In this document: positions 8,867 to 18,485 of the stretch, one piece after another
Layout of the letters: each line of letters starts with the position of its first letter
Position numbering within the stretch: position 1 is the first letter of the stretch
NCBI GenBank assembly: GCA_036925085.1
Contig: JAUPFP010000033.1
Coordinates: 1,906,501 to 1,970,500, forward strand
Direction: 5' to 3'
Origin: Brachycybe producta
Taxonomy: Eukaryota > Arthropoda > Diplopoda > Playtdesmida > Andrognathidae
Length of the DNA: 64,000 nt
The notes under the pieces: model-generated
What the model saw: the letters and a program-made list of their open reading frames with translations, nothing else
The model's database searches: none
What the model was told of the DNA's origin: nothing
Program-made: the position numbers and the translations under genes

Positions 8867-10495
8867 TCAAGTATCTGTTGAGGCTGATTGCGTAGTTTCC
8901 AAATCGGAAATTTCCACCGGTATTTTTCCATAACGAGGATTTCCATTCTCTAACTCGATCCCATGCTCCTTTCGCATGTGGAGCCTCAAAGTGTCTCTAC
9001 GTTTTGAACGATGTCCACACGTGTGGCACACATATTTGTGTTCTACATTACCATCGTGACTTTGTCGATGGAGTTTGAAACTAAATGTACTACAATATTC
9101 AGCACCACAAATATCGCACTTGTGTGGTTTTAACCCCTTGTGTACCACCAAAACGTGACGATTCAGTGCTCCGCTTGTCTGATATCGGTTCCCACATTCC
9201 TCACACATGAAGTCTCTTCTATTTTGATGCTTTATACGTTCGTGTTTTGACAAACGTGTTTTAGAGGGAGCCGTGAAGCTACATTCCTTGCATTTATATT
9301 TGTCGACGAGATCGTGTTTTGCTAAAGAATGAGTTCGTAGTTGGTGCTTTGCATAACATACGAAGTCGCACTTCGGACACTTGACGTTCTTTTCGAGTGG
9401 ATTTCCGTCTGCGTCCACTTGATGCTTGGCCATTATGTGTTGTAAAAGGATCGCTTTTCGAGTCGTCGTGTGTCCGCAGTATTTGCAAGCTGGACGTTCC
9501 TTTTCACACTTTGAATCGCGATGTACCTCTAAAAGTTTTCTGCTTTCGAATAATTTCTTGCATATTTTGCAAGAGAATTGCTTCGGACCTTTTGCCTGTT
9601 TTCTAGCATGGCTTTCCAAGTGAATTTTAAGTAGATACGGAAAAGCTGCCATGTGATCGCACAGAGGACATTTGAGACTTTCATTTTTCATTTGTTTCGA
9701 AGGAGTTCCATTTTTGGCTTGCTCGTTCAAAGTTGTTTTTGTTAGATTCTTTATAGTTTTTGTAGGATTTTGCCTTTGAACTTTTCTGATAACTTTCTCT
9801 TCAGAATAATTGGCTTCACTTTGCTTCTGTGATTCACTATTCTGATTATTTTTTTTCTTTCTAGTTCTCTTGTACCCATCATTGTAATCGTCCGAACAGC
9901 TGTCGGAATACTCGATACTGTCTTGTCTAGATTTGTCGTCGATAATCGAATGAAAATCAAATTCATCATCATTATTATCAGTGTTATCGACCTCGACGCT
10001 TACTTCAATAACCTGAGTTCGTGGCCTTAATCGACTTAGAGGTGTCGCGTCATCATGGGCATTAACTTCATGTTTACTCTTGTCGTTCCACTGGTCGAGA
10101 CTTTCTTTAAGACTTTTGATCTCCATGCTATCTGCAATGCGCAATAGACAATCGGCATGTTCGTTAGGAACTGTCGTCTTCCCGGTGTATGCAAACTGAA
10201 TAAGGTAGTCCATGTCTTCTGGATGATCAACAATGTTGTCCAGATTGAGTCCCTCCGGTACAGGTAATGTAGCTCCACCTATTGCAATCCCCTGATCGAA
10301 AGGGATAGTACCATTTGACCTGAGGGACTCCTTAAGTATTGGAAACATAAGGGCCAGTACAAACTTGTGGACTTTCATTTGTTGTCCGTGACAAGTGACA
10401 CTGAAGTCGACCAGATATTCCTCGTTGAAGAACTCCCATAGTTTGGTGGACAAGGCCTTGCCGTGACCCTTCCACTCTAATTCCATTCCTTTCAT
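8867..10495 (-). CDS. B3: BTB-C2H2 zinc finger protein (MKG-start group)
   Basis: 542 aa, starts MKGMELEWKGHGKALSTK. BTB about 5-125; a proline-containing variant (VDHPEDMDYL) replaces the usual AEDMDYL. Linker with R-L-R-P-R, a D/N-rich acidic stretch, the basic cluster KRTRKKK, and a T/K-rich part just before F1. Eight fingers at about 276-516, including an intact F1 (CPLCDHMAAFPYLLKIHLESH) and a C2HC F2 whose tail is CEKERPA instead of CGTEP. The C-terminus (EISDLETTQSASTDT) is related to B4. F1 is present here but missing in B4, which makes B3 the unshortened relative. A 5'UTR intron is predicted at 10508-10616. Confidence 0.93.
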   Translation of the reverse strand: MKGMELEWKGHGKALSTKLWEFFNEEYLVDFSVTCHGQQMKVHKFVLALMFPILKESLRSNGTIPFDQGIAIGGATLPVPEGLNLDNIVDHPEDMDYLIQFAYTGKTTVPNEHADCLLRIADSMEIKSLKESLDQWNDKSKHEVNAHDDATPLSRLRPRTQVIEVSVEVDNTDNNDDEFDFHSIIDDKSRQDSIEYSDSCSDDYNDGYKRTRKKKNNQNSESQKQSEANYSEEKVIRKVQRQNPTKTIKNLTKTTLNEQAKNGTPSKQMKNESLKCPLCDHMAAFPYLLKIHLESHARKQAKGPKQFSCKICKKLFESRKLLEVHRDSKCEKERPACKYCGHTTTRKAILLQHIMAKHQVDADGNPLEKNVKCPKCDFVCYAKHQLRTHSLAKHDLVDKYKCKECSFTAPSKTRLSKHERIKHQNRRDFMCEECGNRYQTSGALNRHVLVVHKGLKPHKCDICGAEYCSTFSFKLHRQSHDGNVEHKYVCHTCGHRSKRRDTLRLHMRKEHGIELENGNPRYGKIPVEISDLETTQSASTDT

Positions 10496-10507
10496 GGTTG
10501 ATATCTA

Positions 10508-10616
10508 CTGATTTAAGGGCAAATATTTAGGATTAATAGAAAAATAACTAATGTACAGAAAAAAAGCATGTAACACACAAGTTTTAATTAAATTGATATG
10601 AACGTATAGGGCATAC
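10508..10616 (-). other. Predicted 5'UTR intron of B3
   Basis: Donor CAAG|GTATGC (10611-10616) and acceptor CCCTTAAATCAG|TAG (AG at 10508-10509) on the minus strand give a 109 bp intron just before the ATG. The sequence fits; no transcript evidence is available here. Confidence 0.5.
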
Positions 10617-10932
10617 CTTGATATTACAAAGGTATTTGAGAAACGGTTCTGCAAAAATGAAAAATTTCACTTTAAAAGAACTTAAAATGACAAACTTGAG
10701 AGCTTCACTTTAAATGAACATCAAGAAATTCAGTTGAAAATCGAGTTGCAAGTGTCAGATTAACATGTTCTAGTCTTTGACAATTTGTCAATTATTTTAC
10801 AAAACAAAATAACAATCCAAGACTTTCGATCAATTGGTGTTTCTTGCATAGTCACCTATAGCAGAGTAGACAGACCGAAATCTTGGCTAGACTATCTATT
10901 CTATTCTGTGCCTATAGTGTACTAATATTCAC

Positions 10933-10947
10933 AAAAGAGGGCAGCAT
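10933..10947 (+). promoter_or_regulatory. CTCF-like element upstream of B3
   Basis: AAAAGAGGGCAGCAT, 438 bp upstream of the ATG. Same variant as at B2 and B8 (GAGGGC). Confidence 0.55.
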
Positions 10948-11041
10948 AGTAGCTCTATAAAGCCTATAAGGTTAGGTTTTCCTATTGCACGTACAGGTAT
11001 GTAGGTGTTACATAATATTGAACTAAAAATAGTTTTTGTGA

Positions 11042-11231
11042 CAGGCAATTAGAAAACGGGATGAACAGAAGTTGGCTCCGCCCTTTTTATGACGAACGGC
11101 AACTTCTAATTGGCTTGTTGTATGGTTCGACGTTGAAAAGGGCGGAGCATGTGACGTCAGACTACATAATCAACCAATTAGAAGTTGCGTTTGTCATAAA
11201 AAGGGTTGGAGCCAACATTCCGTGCATCCCA
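11042..11231. mobile_element. Family B foldback element (CAGGCA ends)
   Basis: Starts CAGGCAATTAGAAAACGGGA and includes GTTGGCTCCGCCCTTTTTAT in the left arm. The right arm (AAAAAGGGTTGGAGCCAAC) pairs with it but its outer end is degenerate. Nearly identical to 58481-58683 in the left half and middle. Confidence 0.75.
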
Positions 11232-11259
11232 ACGCATATGACAGGTCCAATCCATTTTA

Positions 11260-12440
11260 CATTTACTGTAATATATATGCATAAACAATCAGTTTGAAAT
11301 GCAAAAAAATTAAAATTCCATAATTTCTAGAAAATTTGTGCTTAATTAGATGCATAATTTCACTTATTTCTTTAAAAACAAGGGAGGTTTGTTTTATCTT
11401 TGCTTCTATTCTTCAGAAATCAAAATAAGCTTTGATTCAAGTTAATTCAACAAGCACAACAAAGATTCAAGAATTTTTAAAATTCCAAGAAATGAGAGCC
11501 TGGGGGAACTTCTTTAAAAACAGAAACAAAAAAAATAAAAATTAAAAATATTTAAATAAACTTTTCAGACGTCCTGAAAAGGCCTCAACAGGTCCCACAC
11601 AAGTTCACAAAAACCTTAACAAAAATTCAAGAATTTTTACAATCTTTAAAAAAAAAAACTCTTGTGATTTTGAAGTTGTCTGCCATTTAATTTATTAAAC
11701 TTGTAAAAATATTGACCAAAATTGTAAATATATTCTTTTTAAAAATCATGCTTCAATCCAAAGTCGATTAAAATAATTTAATAGTTGAAACTATTTAAAT
11801 TATTTTATAATTTATATTTAATTTAATTGTGCTTTCTATATTTGCATTCCATATGCAGTTTTTGAACTAGTCCCTCCCCCCCCCCCTCTGCCATGGCTGC
11901 TTGCAGAATAATTATTTAAATTTATTTTTAATAACAAAATAGCATAATCCAATTTTGTTACCCATATAATGTCGTTTTTGATTTACTTTCTATTTGCATA
12001 AAACGCATAATATCTAAAAACAATTTGCAATTGTTTTTTTTATTTGCGTTTACTGTAATTAGTTTACACTTTAAAAGTAATTAATTAATAATTCACCACC
12101 CTTAAATGCAGAATAAACAAGAGTTCTAAAATATGTAAGTTGCTCATAATAACATAAATTCGAAAGAAAATAATTCCACTGTTTTTACAGTTTTTATTCT
12201 ATTTACCATGTTGTTGTTTTTTTGCCTTTTTTTAAATTTAAATTTTCAAAAAACAACCATAAAATGTATTTTAAGTTATTAAATGTTTATTTTTCGTTTT
12301 CTAGAATTTTCTTATTGTATTTCTGAAGCCCATTTCTCAATTTGTATGTAGATTACAAATCTTCTCATTGTAAATTTTAATATAATACGGTTATGAATAG
12401 TTAAGAAATCAAACACCACTCACTCGGCATTATGCAAAAC
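11260..12440. other. Intergenic, AT-rich, dispersed fragments
   Basis: No gene is visible. 11285-11375 contains a dispersed AT-rich repeat ('ccataatttctag', 'gcataatttcactta') also seen near 29770-29850 and 35585-35770. A run of about 13 C lies at 11872-11886, beside a segment resembling 1835-1895. Nothing else is supportable. Confidence 0.35.
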
Positions 12441-12441
12441 A

Positions 12442-12447
12442 TTTATT
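12442..12447 (-). terminator. Poly(A) signal of B4
   Basis: AATAAA on the minus strand about 98 bp past the stop, in the context TCTAATAAATGTTTTGC, similar to the 3' regions of B9 and B10. Confidence 0.55.
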
Positions 12448-12544
12448 AGAAAAAAAAATGATTTTAAAAACACACAAGTGATATTTCTAACGAGAATGTG
12501 TCGTATGATTATAATTATTATATTATATGATTATAATACATTAA

Positions 12545-14197
12545 TTATAAGCAATCAAATACATTTGTCGAGGTTGTCTGTGTGGTTTCTATATCGGAAC
12601 TGGCCGTTGGAAGTTTCTCGTACTGACGATTTCCACTCTCCAATTCTATCCCGTGTTCCTTTCGCATGTGAAGCCTCAAACTATGCCTTCGTTTCGTACG
12701 ATAGCCACATGTATCACATACGTGTTTGTGTTCCACGTTACCAACGTGACTTTGTATGTGAAAATTGTAACAGGATTTATTTTTATATTCCACACCACAA
12801 ATGTCACATTTATATGGTTTTACTCCCTTGTGTGTGACTAAAACGTGATGATTGAGTGTTCCACTAGTCTGATATCGGTTTCCACATTCTTCACACATGA
12901 AGTCTCTTCTGTTCTGATGAATGATGCGTTCGTGTTTCACTAGACGTGATCTAGCCGGAGCAGTGAAGCTGCATTCCTTACATTTGTATTTGTCGACGAG
13001 GTCGTGCTTAGCGGCAGAGTGGGCTCGTAATTGGTGTTTGGCATAACAAACAAAGTCACACTTCGGACACTTGACGTTCTTTTCGAGTGGATTTCCGTCT
13101 GCATCCACATGGTGTTTAGCCATTATATGTCGTAAAAGAATCTCTTTTCGATTTGTCGTGTGACCACAATATTTACACGTAGGAGGTTCGGTTCCACAAT
13201 TCCACTCACGGTGAATTTCCAACTGGGTTCTGCTATCAAATCCTTTCTTGCACATCCTGCATGTGAATTGTCTAGAACATTTGAGGCTTTTATTTTCGTC
13301 GACATCTGTTAAATTTGCCTTTCTTTCTTTTGAAGAAGTTCCACGCTTTTCATTGTTAATTTCCTCCTCGAAATCTGTTTTCGTTAATTTTGACAGTCTT
13401 CTTGTTGACTTTTGTCTTTTAAATGATTTCGTGGGTTTCTCTTTAGAGTCCTCGTCTTCACTTTGACGCTTCAGCGTTTTCTCCTTTCTGGAAATACTAA
13501 TTATTTTATTATCATCGTCATCATCATCATCATCATCATCATGATCACTGTCTGAAGAATCGTCAAAACACTCGGCACTGTCAAGACTATTGCTTAGTCT
13601 TGAATCTTCGTCGACAATGGAATGAGAGTCAAGGTCCTCGTCACTGTCCTTGCTACTAACGATGTCAATGCTTTCATCGATATTCTTTTTCGGCGGAGTT
13701 CGTTTTCTTCGTCTGCTACGATGACTCATGTCACTTTCGTCGGACTTGACGTCATGTTTACTCTCCTCGTGACACCGACCTAAACTGTCTTTTAAGCTCT
13801 TGATCTCCATGCTGTCTGCGATACGCCTTATACAATCGGCATGTTCGCTAGGCACCGTGGCCTTCCCGGTGTATGCAAACTGAATCAGATATTCAATGTC
13901 TTCGGCGTGGTCGGCGACGTTGTCTAAACTGAGACACTGCGCCTCGGATAGCTTCGAAGATTGTCCTGGAGTTACGTCCGTTACTAACTCTTGTTGTTCA
14001 AAACAGAAAGTGCCACTTGACCTCAGAGACTCTTTAAGTATTGGAAACATGAAAGCCAGAATAAACTTGTGGACTTTCATCTGTTGTCCATGACAAGTAA
14101 CACTGAAGTCCACTAGATATTCTTCGTTGAAAAATTCCCATAGTTTAGTTGACAAGGCTTTGTCATGTCCTTCCCATTGTAACTTCAACCCTTTCAT
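12545..14197 (-). CDS. B4: BTB-C2H2 zinc finger protein, F1 deleted
   Basis: 550 aa, starts MKGLKLQWEGHDKALSTK. BTB about 5-130. Linker: basic RRRKRTPPKK, then long D/E/S-rich acidic segments including a poly-Asp run, then K/R-rich sequence. Seven fingers at about 313-520. F1 is missing: the stub SLKC joins straight to SRQFTCRMC, whereas B3 has a complete F1 between SLKC and KQFSC, so an in-frame internal deletion removed it. The same stub-to-F2 join is seen in B11 (SLDCLKQFT). F2 is C2HC (HREWNC). C-terminus ends TTSTNVFDCL, with FDC echoing the IFDC ends of B9 and B10, so B4 appears to link the MKG genes with the B9-B12 group. Confidence 0.93.
   Translation of the reverse strand: MKGLKLQWEGHDKALSTKLWEFFNEEYLVDFSVTCHGQQMKVHKFILAFMFPILKESLRSSGTFCFEQQELVTDVTPGQSSKLSEAQCLSLDNVADHAEDIEYLIQFAYTGKATVPSEHADCIRRIADSMEIKSLKDSLGRCHEESKHDVKSDESDMSHRSRRRKRTPPKKNIDESIDIVSSKDSDEDLDSHSIVDEDSRLSNSLDSAECFDDSSDSDHDDDDDDDDDDNKIISISRKEKTLKRQSEDEDSKEKPTKSFKRQKSTRRLSKLTKTDFEEEINNEKRGTSSKERKANLTDVDENKSLKCSRQFTCRMCKKGFDSRTQLEIHREWNCGTEPPTCKYCGHTTNRKEILLRHIMAKHHVDADGNPLEKNVKCPKCDFVCYAKHQLRAHSAAKHDLVDKYKCKECSFTAPARSRLVKHERIIHQNRRDFMCEECGNRYQTSGTLNHHVLVTHKGVKPYKCDICGVEYKNKSCYNFHIQSHVGNVEHKHVCDTCGYRTKRRHSLRLHMRKEHGIELESGNRQYEKLPTASSDIETTQTTSTNVFDCL
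13509..13546 (-). repeat. Poly-Asp coding microsatellite in B4 linker
   Basis: ATC/GAT trinucleotide run coding for about ten Asp residues in the linker of B4. B13 has an independent shorter one. Confidence 0.85.
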
Positions 14198-14253
14198 GGT
14201 TTATACACGAATACAATTGGAGGTTGATTTTGGAGGAGAAAACAGTTGAAATC

Positions 14254-14375
14254 CTAAGAGAAACAGGGGTGCAATGCAAAACAAGTTTAGCTTAGATATA
14301 AATAGACAACGTACATATGGAGATATGAGTTTGCAAAATTTTTCTGGAGGATTGCAATTTGCTAAAATAACTTAC
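14254..14375 (-). other. Predicted 5'UTR intron of B4
   Basis: Perfect donor GTAAGT at 14370-14375 and acceptor CCCCTGTTTCTCTTAG (AG at 14254-14255) on the minus strand give a 122 bp intron ending 56 bp before the ATG. Among the strongest splice-site pairs in the window. Confidence 0.6.
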
Positions 14376-14512
14376 GAATTGGATGCGAGCTTTAGTTTCA
14401 ACATTAACTGTTTCTTTTCAGGTTATTTTACGTTTTTCAGTGAGGCATCATTCTATTACATAACTATGTTTACGCTTTATAATGATACCTTAATTTAATG
14501 TGAGTTACTCTC

Positions 14513-14527
14513 AAACGAGGGCAGCAC
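14513..14527 (+). promoter_or_regulatory. CTCF-like element upstream of B4
   Basis: AAACGAGGGCAGCAC, 316 bp upstream of the ATG. Carries the GAGGGC variant and an A-to-C change before it. Confidence 0.55.
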
Positions 14528-14591
14528 AATAGCTGTTTCAGAAAAGAATCATGAAATGAAATGAAAAATGAAATATGTTGGAACTGCTTTA

Positions 14592-14862
14592 TTACACACC
14601 TGATAATTTAAATGCATTTAAATAATAAACGTGTTCTACAGAGCCCCCCTGTGAAGGACAAACTATGTCGAATTGAATTCATTTTAATCTGAAAACACTG
14701 AGTTAATACTTAACTGTAATATATAAACTATTGACAAAATATTGATTTAGTATTTTAATTTAAAATATTAATAATAAAGTCAATTTTTATTTGGTGTTCA
14801 TGTCCTTAACTGGATTCCGTATAATTCACCTAAATACATTTAATTTCAATTCATTTAAAAAA
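14592..14862. mobile_element. Family C foldback element
   Basis: 'TACACACCTGATAATTTAAA' to 'CATTTAATTTCAATTCATTT', closely matching 7071-7363. The outermost right end is replaced by A-rich sequence, so this copy is truncated. Confidence 0.65.
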
Positions 14863-14970
14863 AAGGACCAAAAGTTCCCCATCACTTTTGAGTTTCCAGT
14901 TTGGATCATAATTTTCTATTACACACCATTGTGAATTTGCACTCATATTTTATTACACGAAAGCAAAACG

Positions 14971-14976
14971 TTTATT
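14971..14976 (-). terminator. Poly(A) signal of B5
   Basis: AATAAA on the minus strand, 146 bp past the B5 stop, in the context TTTCAATAAACGTTTTGC, related to B9 and B10. Confidence 0.45.
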
Positions 14977-15121
14977 GAAACAGTATTTCTGAACTTACAA
15001 ATAACATTTTTGAAAATTAAACAAACAAATTTAAAAACAATGAGAAATATTCTCCATTGGTTGGGTTGTCAAAGATTTGATACAGCAAGACTGTCTTCCC
15101 AAAGTTCCTGTTTTTGACTTA

Positions 15122-16507
15122 CTAGTCAATCCTGTGTTCCCTTTGCACGTGTACACTCAAAACAAGATGGTGTTTTGCACGATATCCGCAAGTGTCGCAA
15201 ACATATTTATATTCCTCGTCATTGCTGTGACATTCCATGTGCATTTTGAACTCTTTTTTAAGCTTATACTTCATACCGCAAATTTTACAAATGTATGGTT
15301 TCAAATCCATATGTTTCATTATAATGTGCCTTTTCAGAAATTCATTCCTCCGAAACCATTTCCCACATTCATGGCACTTAGTCTTAGGTATGTTCTTATG
15401 CGCGAACCGCTCATGATTCCTGAAACGTGAGCTTTTCAGAGTTGTGAAGTTGCATTCTTTGCATTTGTATTTTCGCAGACGTTCGTGTTTTATTCTTTCA
15501 TGTGCTCGTAGTTCATTTTCCGTGTAACATACAAAGTCGCACTTTGTACACTTGACGTTCATTTCGATTACATTTCCATCCATATCCATATGGTGTCTAG
15601 ACATTATGTGACGTTTAAAAAAAGCTCTTTTACGTGTCTGGTAGCCACAATGTTTGCATGTAAGAGTTTCTGTTTCGCAATCCGTATCGTAATCCGTATC
15701 GTCATTATCTAAAACATCATTCTCATCGGATCCATCATCTGTCGAACTTGATTTTTGTTCGTTCGAAGGGTTTTCGTGAATTTGATCGTTAGTTTCCTCC
15801 GTGGAATCTGTTTCTGTGACTTTTTGTGGACTTGTTTTAAAGTTTGTTTTTGAAACGAAATTGTCACTCTTCGAAGACTTTATTCTTTTCAGACGATACC
15901 TCCATTCAGATTTTTCTTCTTTCACTTTAACATAAGGATTTATTTCCTTATTATTATTATTGACACAAACTTCGTTCCCACTTCCGCTCATATAATTCGT
16001 CAGCCAAGATTGACTGAGGTTGCATTGCGTTGCAACATGCTTATGTTTAGACTTTTCTACACGTTTTCCATTGTAGTGCCACTGACAGATGCTTTTCTTT
16101 AAACTCTTAATCCCCATAATGTCTGCAATATGCAACATACAATTTTCATGTTCTTTAGGAACAGTTGTCTTTCCAGTGTATGCAAACTCAGTGAGATAGT
16201 TAATGTCTTCTGGATGGCGAGCTATGTGGTCCAGATTCAAACACTGTGGTGCAGGTTTTTTGGAGAATTCACCTAGACTTTCATCTTCAGCAATCTTTTC
16301 TTGATCGCAGCAAAGGACAGTGCCACCTGAGCCTAGAGCTTCCTTGAGCATGGGTATAAGCAGTGCAAGAATACACTTGTGGACTTTCTTTTGTTGGCCA
16401 TGACAGGTGACGGTGAAGTCCACTAGATATTCCTCTTTGAAGAACTCCCATAGTTTGTTGGTCAAAACTTTGGCATGATCTTCCCACTCTAAACATATTT
16501 CTCCCAT
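15122..16507 (-). CDS. B5: BTB-C2H2 zinc finger protein, F1 and F2 lost
   Basis: 461 aa from MGEICLEWEDHAKVLTNK. A longer frame reaches 16594, but a splice acceptor (CCTTTTTTCAG, AG at 16520-16521) separates those codons from the MGE start, so they are probably intron. BTB about 5-130 with the group-specific KKVHKC in place of QMKVHKF. Only six fingers, at about 284-461. F1 is absent and F2 has been reduced to the remnant DTDCETETLT before F3, having lost its first Cys pair. F4 has CYTENELRAH where nearly all paralogues have CYAKHQLR, so its recognition helix is altered. F6 (KWFRRNEFLKRH) is also unusual. The protein stops directly after F8 (EHRID) without the tail of its relatives. It is the most derived complete copy, yet its frame is intact. 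Confidence 0.92.
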   Translation of the reverse strand: MGEICLEWEDHAKVLTNKLWEFFKEEYLVDFTVTCHGQQKKVHKCILALLIPMLKEALGSGGTVLCCDQEKIAEDESLGEFSKKPAPQCLNLDHIARHPEDINYLTEFAYTGKTTVPKEHENCMLHIADIMGIKSLKKSICQWHYNGKRVEKSKHKHVATQCNLSQSWLTNYMSGSGNEVCVNNNNKEINPYVKVKEEKSEWRYRLKRIKSSKSDNFVSKTNFKTSPQKVTETDSTEETNDQIHENPSNEQKSSSTDDGSDENDVLDNDDTDYDTDCETETLTCKHCGYQTRKRAFFKRHIMSRHHMDMDGNVIEMNVKCTKCDFVCYTENELRAHERIKHERLRKYKCKECNFTTLKSSRFRNHERFAHKNIPKTKCHECGKWFRRNEFLKRHIIMKHMDLKPYICKICGMKYKLKKEFKMHMECHSNDEEYKYVCDTCGYRAKHHLVLSVHVQREHRID

Positions 16508-16720
16508 GTCTCGATCTCTCTGAAAAAAGGCGGATTTTGAAACTTGTCTATTAGTCAGTTTATGTAGATATATATCTATATAATAGAAAAGCATTGGTTA
16601 CTTATATAATATACTATTTTAATATTTTATACTTAATTCAGTTACTACTTACAAGTTACAACTTACAACCGGAGAGAGCTTGCGTTTTGTTCAAATGACT
16701 CGTTTCAAGTTGTTTGTATT

Positions 16721-17375
16721 ATTACACTAGCAACATCCAATGCAATTCAACTTGCAATGCAACCTGTGATGTGATTTGCAACTAGAACTTTGTAATAAAC
16801 TTCTATATCACACTGTGCAACCTAGTTGCGAATCAAGTTTTCAAAACTTCGTTTATGTCAAGGGGCCGCCGACATTCGGGTGAATCTCGTACAGTATATC
16901 GAAAGCCATTTTACTTTTAATCCGCGTTTTACTGAATTTTAAAATTTCAATTGTATTCTGGATTATCCAGTAAAATGCAGCTAAAAAGTAAAATGACTTT
17001 TCCATCCACACGAGGATCTGCTGGTGAATTCTTAGTGAAAATCGTACATGATTTTCTGTTTAATGTCTGCCCGCTTGGTTTGTGTCCACCATACTGAGAT
17101 CAACTAACAGGAAGTTCATAAACCGGAAGTCATGAAACCGGGAATTCGGTCAATGTTACATTTGTCATTTCCGGCAAACGGCCTGATTGGTTGTTTGTCT
17201 GAAAGTTTACTTGAAAAGTCTCTCAAAATTGAACCTGTTCAACTCGTTGAGACCGAGTTTGACACTAGTTTAAAGGGAAAGTTTTATCAAGTTGCATTAC
17301 GTCATATCACACTATAAACAAGGGAGTTGCATGTCACATTTCACATTTTATTGCATTAAACGTTGCTAGTGTAAT
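16721..17375. mobile_element. 655 bp element inserted in the B5 upstream region
   Basis: Terminal inverted repeats: ATTACACTAGCAACATCCAA on the left and, inverted on the right, CGTTGCTAGTGTAAT. The complementary blocks extend about 26 bp, including ATGCAAT/ATTGCAT. The interior has no transposase-like frame; a 61-codon frame inside it shows no recognisable domain. It sits between B5 and the B5 upstream element, which is otherwise unusually distant. Confidence 0.7.
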
Positions 17376-17393
17376 CACGGAATAGCGACTTCA

Positions 17394-17408
17394 CAAACAG
17401 GTGGCAGG
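17394..17408 (+). promoter_or_regulatory. CTCF-like element of B5, displaced by an insertion
   Basis: CAAACAGGTGGCAGG lies 890 bp upstream of the B5 ATG, but only about 230 bp once the 655 bp element is subtracted. That is the normal spacing in this array. The core AGGTGGCAG fits the CTCF pattern. Confidence 0.45.
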
Positions 17409-18485
17409 GCAGTCGATATTCAATCCAAGATAAGTTAGATAACCTCAAAGAGAGTAAACCAAAGATTTTATATGAGGATCTTTTAGAATCTTTGGAGTAA
17501 ACCTCCTATAGATACGCAGTACAGATTGTGAGAAACCACCAGCATAATGTTACCCATCTACATAGTTAGAAACTATACCGTACTGGGTACCTATTCATTC
17601 CCATGTCATTTCACTTGTTTTCACTTTTATGATTATTTGTTTTCAATGTATGTACAATGTACATTATTGTTTTGATTTGTATTCTGAGTCGTTTGTCGGC
17701 TAGTAGTCACGTTGGTGACCAGAGAGTAATAAATGCTATTCCTCTTCTTCTGAAGCTCTTTGCAAAGAGGTGATACTCTTTGCTAGTATCTATAGGAGGC
17801 TATGACAGAAACTCAACTAAGAGCTCTTCATAGGGAGCATTTTGTACAATAGCTGAGTGGCCAATAGATGGCACAAACTGTACTTAGAGCTTCAGATACA
17901 ATGCAATATAATGAACATAACCAAAAAAAATGGATGGTCTTTCCATCTAGCTTTGAAAACCAGACGACTCATCGCTCTCTTTTGACGTGTTTTTTTTTTG
18001 TAAATGAAGTTGCTTTATTTACTTTTATGAATTAATTTATCTGGATTCAATCTGAAAATGAGTCAGCCAGTCTGTAAAAAATATGCATTTTTGGATAAAA
18101 AATATTTGTAACAAAAAATGCTTAATTATTAGAAACTTGCATTAAGTTTCGTATATAATAAAAAAAAAGTTCGAAGAGTTTTATGAAATTTACGGTGTTC
18201 ATTTAACAATTTTGAAGATGGCGATATTTTTCACCAATTCACATATACTATCCACTAAGACAATTTTTAATAAAAACTTATTTAAAAAAATATTTAATAT
18301 AATAATAATGAATACAAAAAAAAGACACTCATACGTTGAATCTGAAAAAAAAGTAATGAAATGGTTGTTCTATTCATGATAATATCTGTCAAAATAAACG
18401 TTTTATGACAAGTTTCAAAAACACGAAAATTTATCTTGTTGACGACTAAGTAACCTCTAGTGAAAAATTCCGGTCACTTCTGGTA
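17409..18485. other. Intergenic: foldback remnant and family D element
   Basis: An inverted pair CCTCCTATAGATAC (about 17512) and GTATCTATAGGAGG (about 17789) suggests a foldback of about 290 bp. A family D copy follows (about 17812-18035). Beyond it, AT-rich sequence up to the B6 stop shows nothing further. Confidence 0.4.
17812..18035. mobile_element. Family D element with a CTCF-like core
   Basis: Contains GGCCAATAGATGGCACAAAC followed by TGTACTTAGAGCTTCAG, and 'ccatctagctttgaaaacca' near the right side. The same order is found at 38282-38510. The internal CCAATAGATGGCAC fits CCASYAGRKGGCRS with one mismatch. Confidence 0.55.

Noticed and set aside
11061-11297. 78-codon frame inside the family B element (also at 58476)
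   Set aside because: It lies within foldback arms and shows no domain. Conservation of the frame reflects similarity of the element copies.
16508-16594. N-terminal extension of B5
   Set aside because: The sequence upstream of MGEICLEW contains a pyrimidine tract and CAG, typical of an intron end, and has no counterpart in paralogues.
17132-17317. 61-codon frame in the 655 bp element as a transposase remnant
   Set aside because: No catalytic motif or similarity could be recognised; too short to support.
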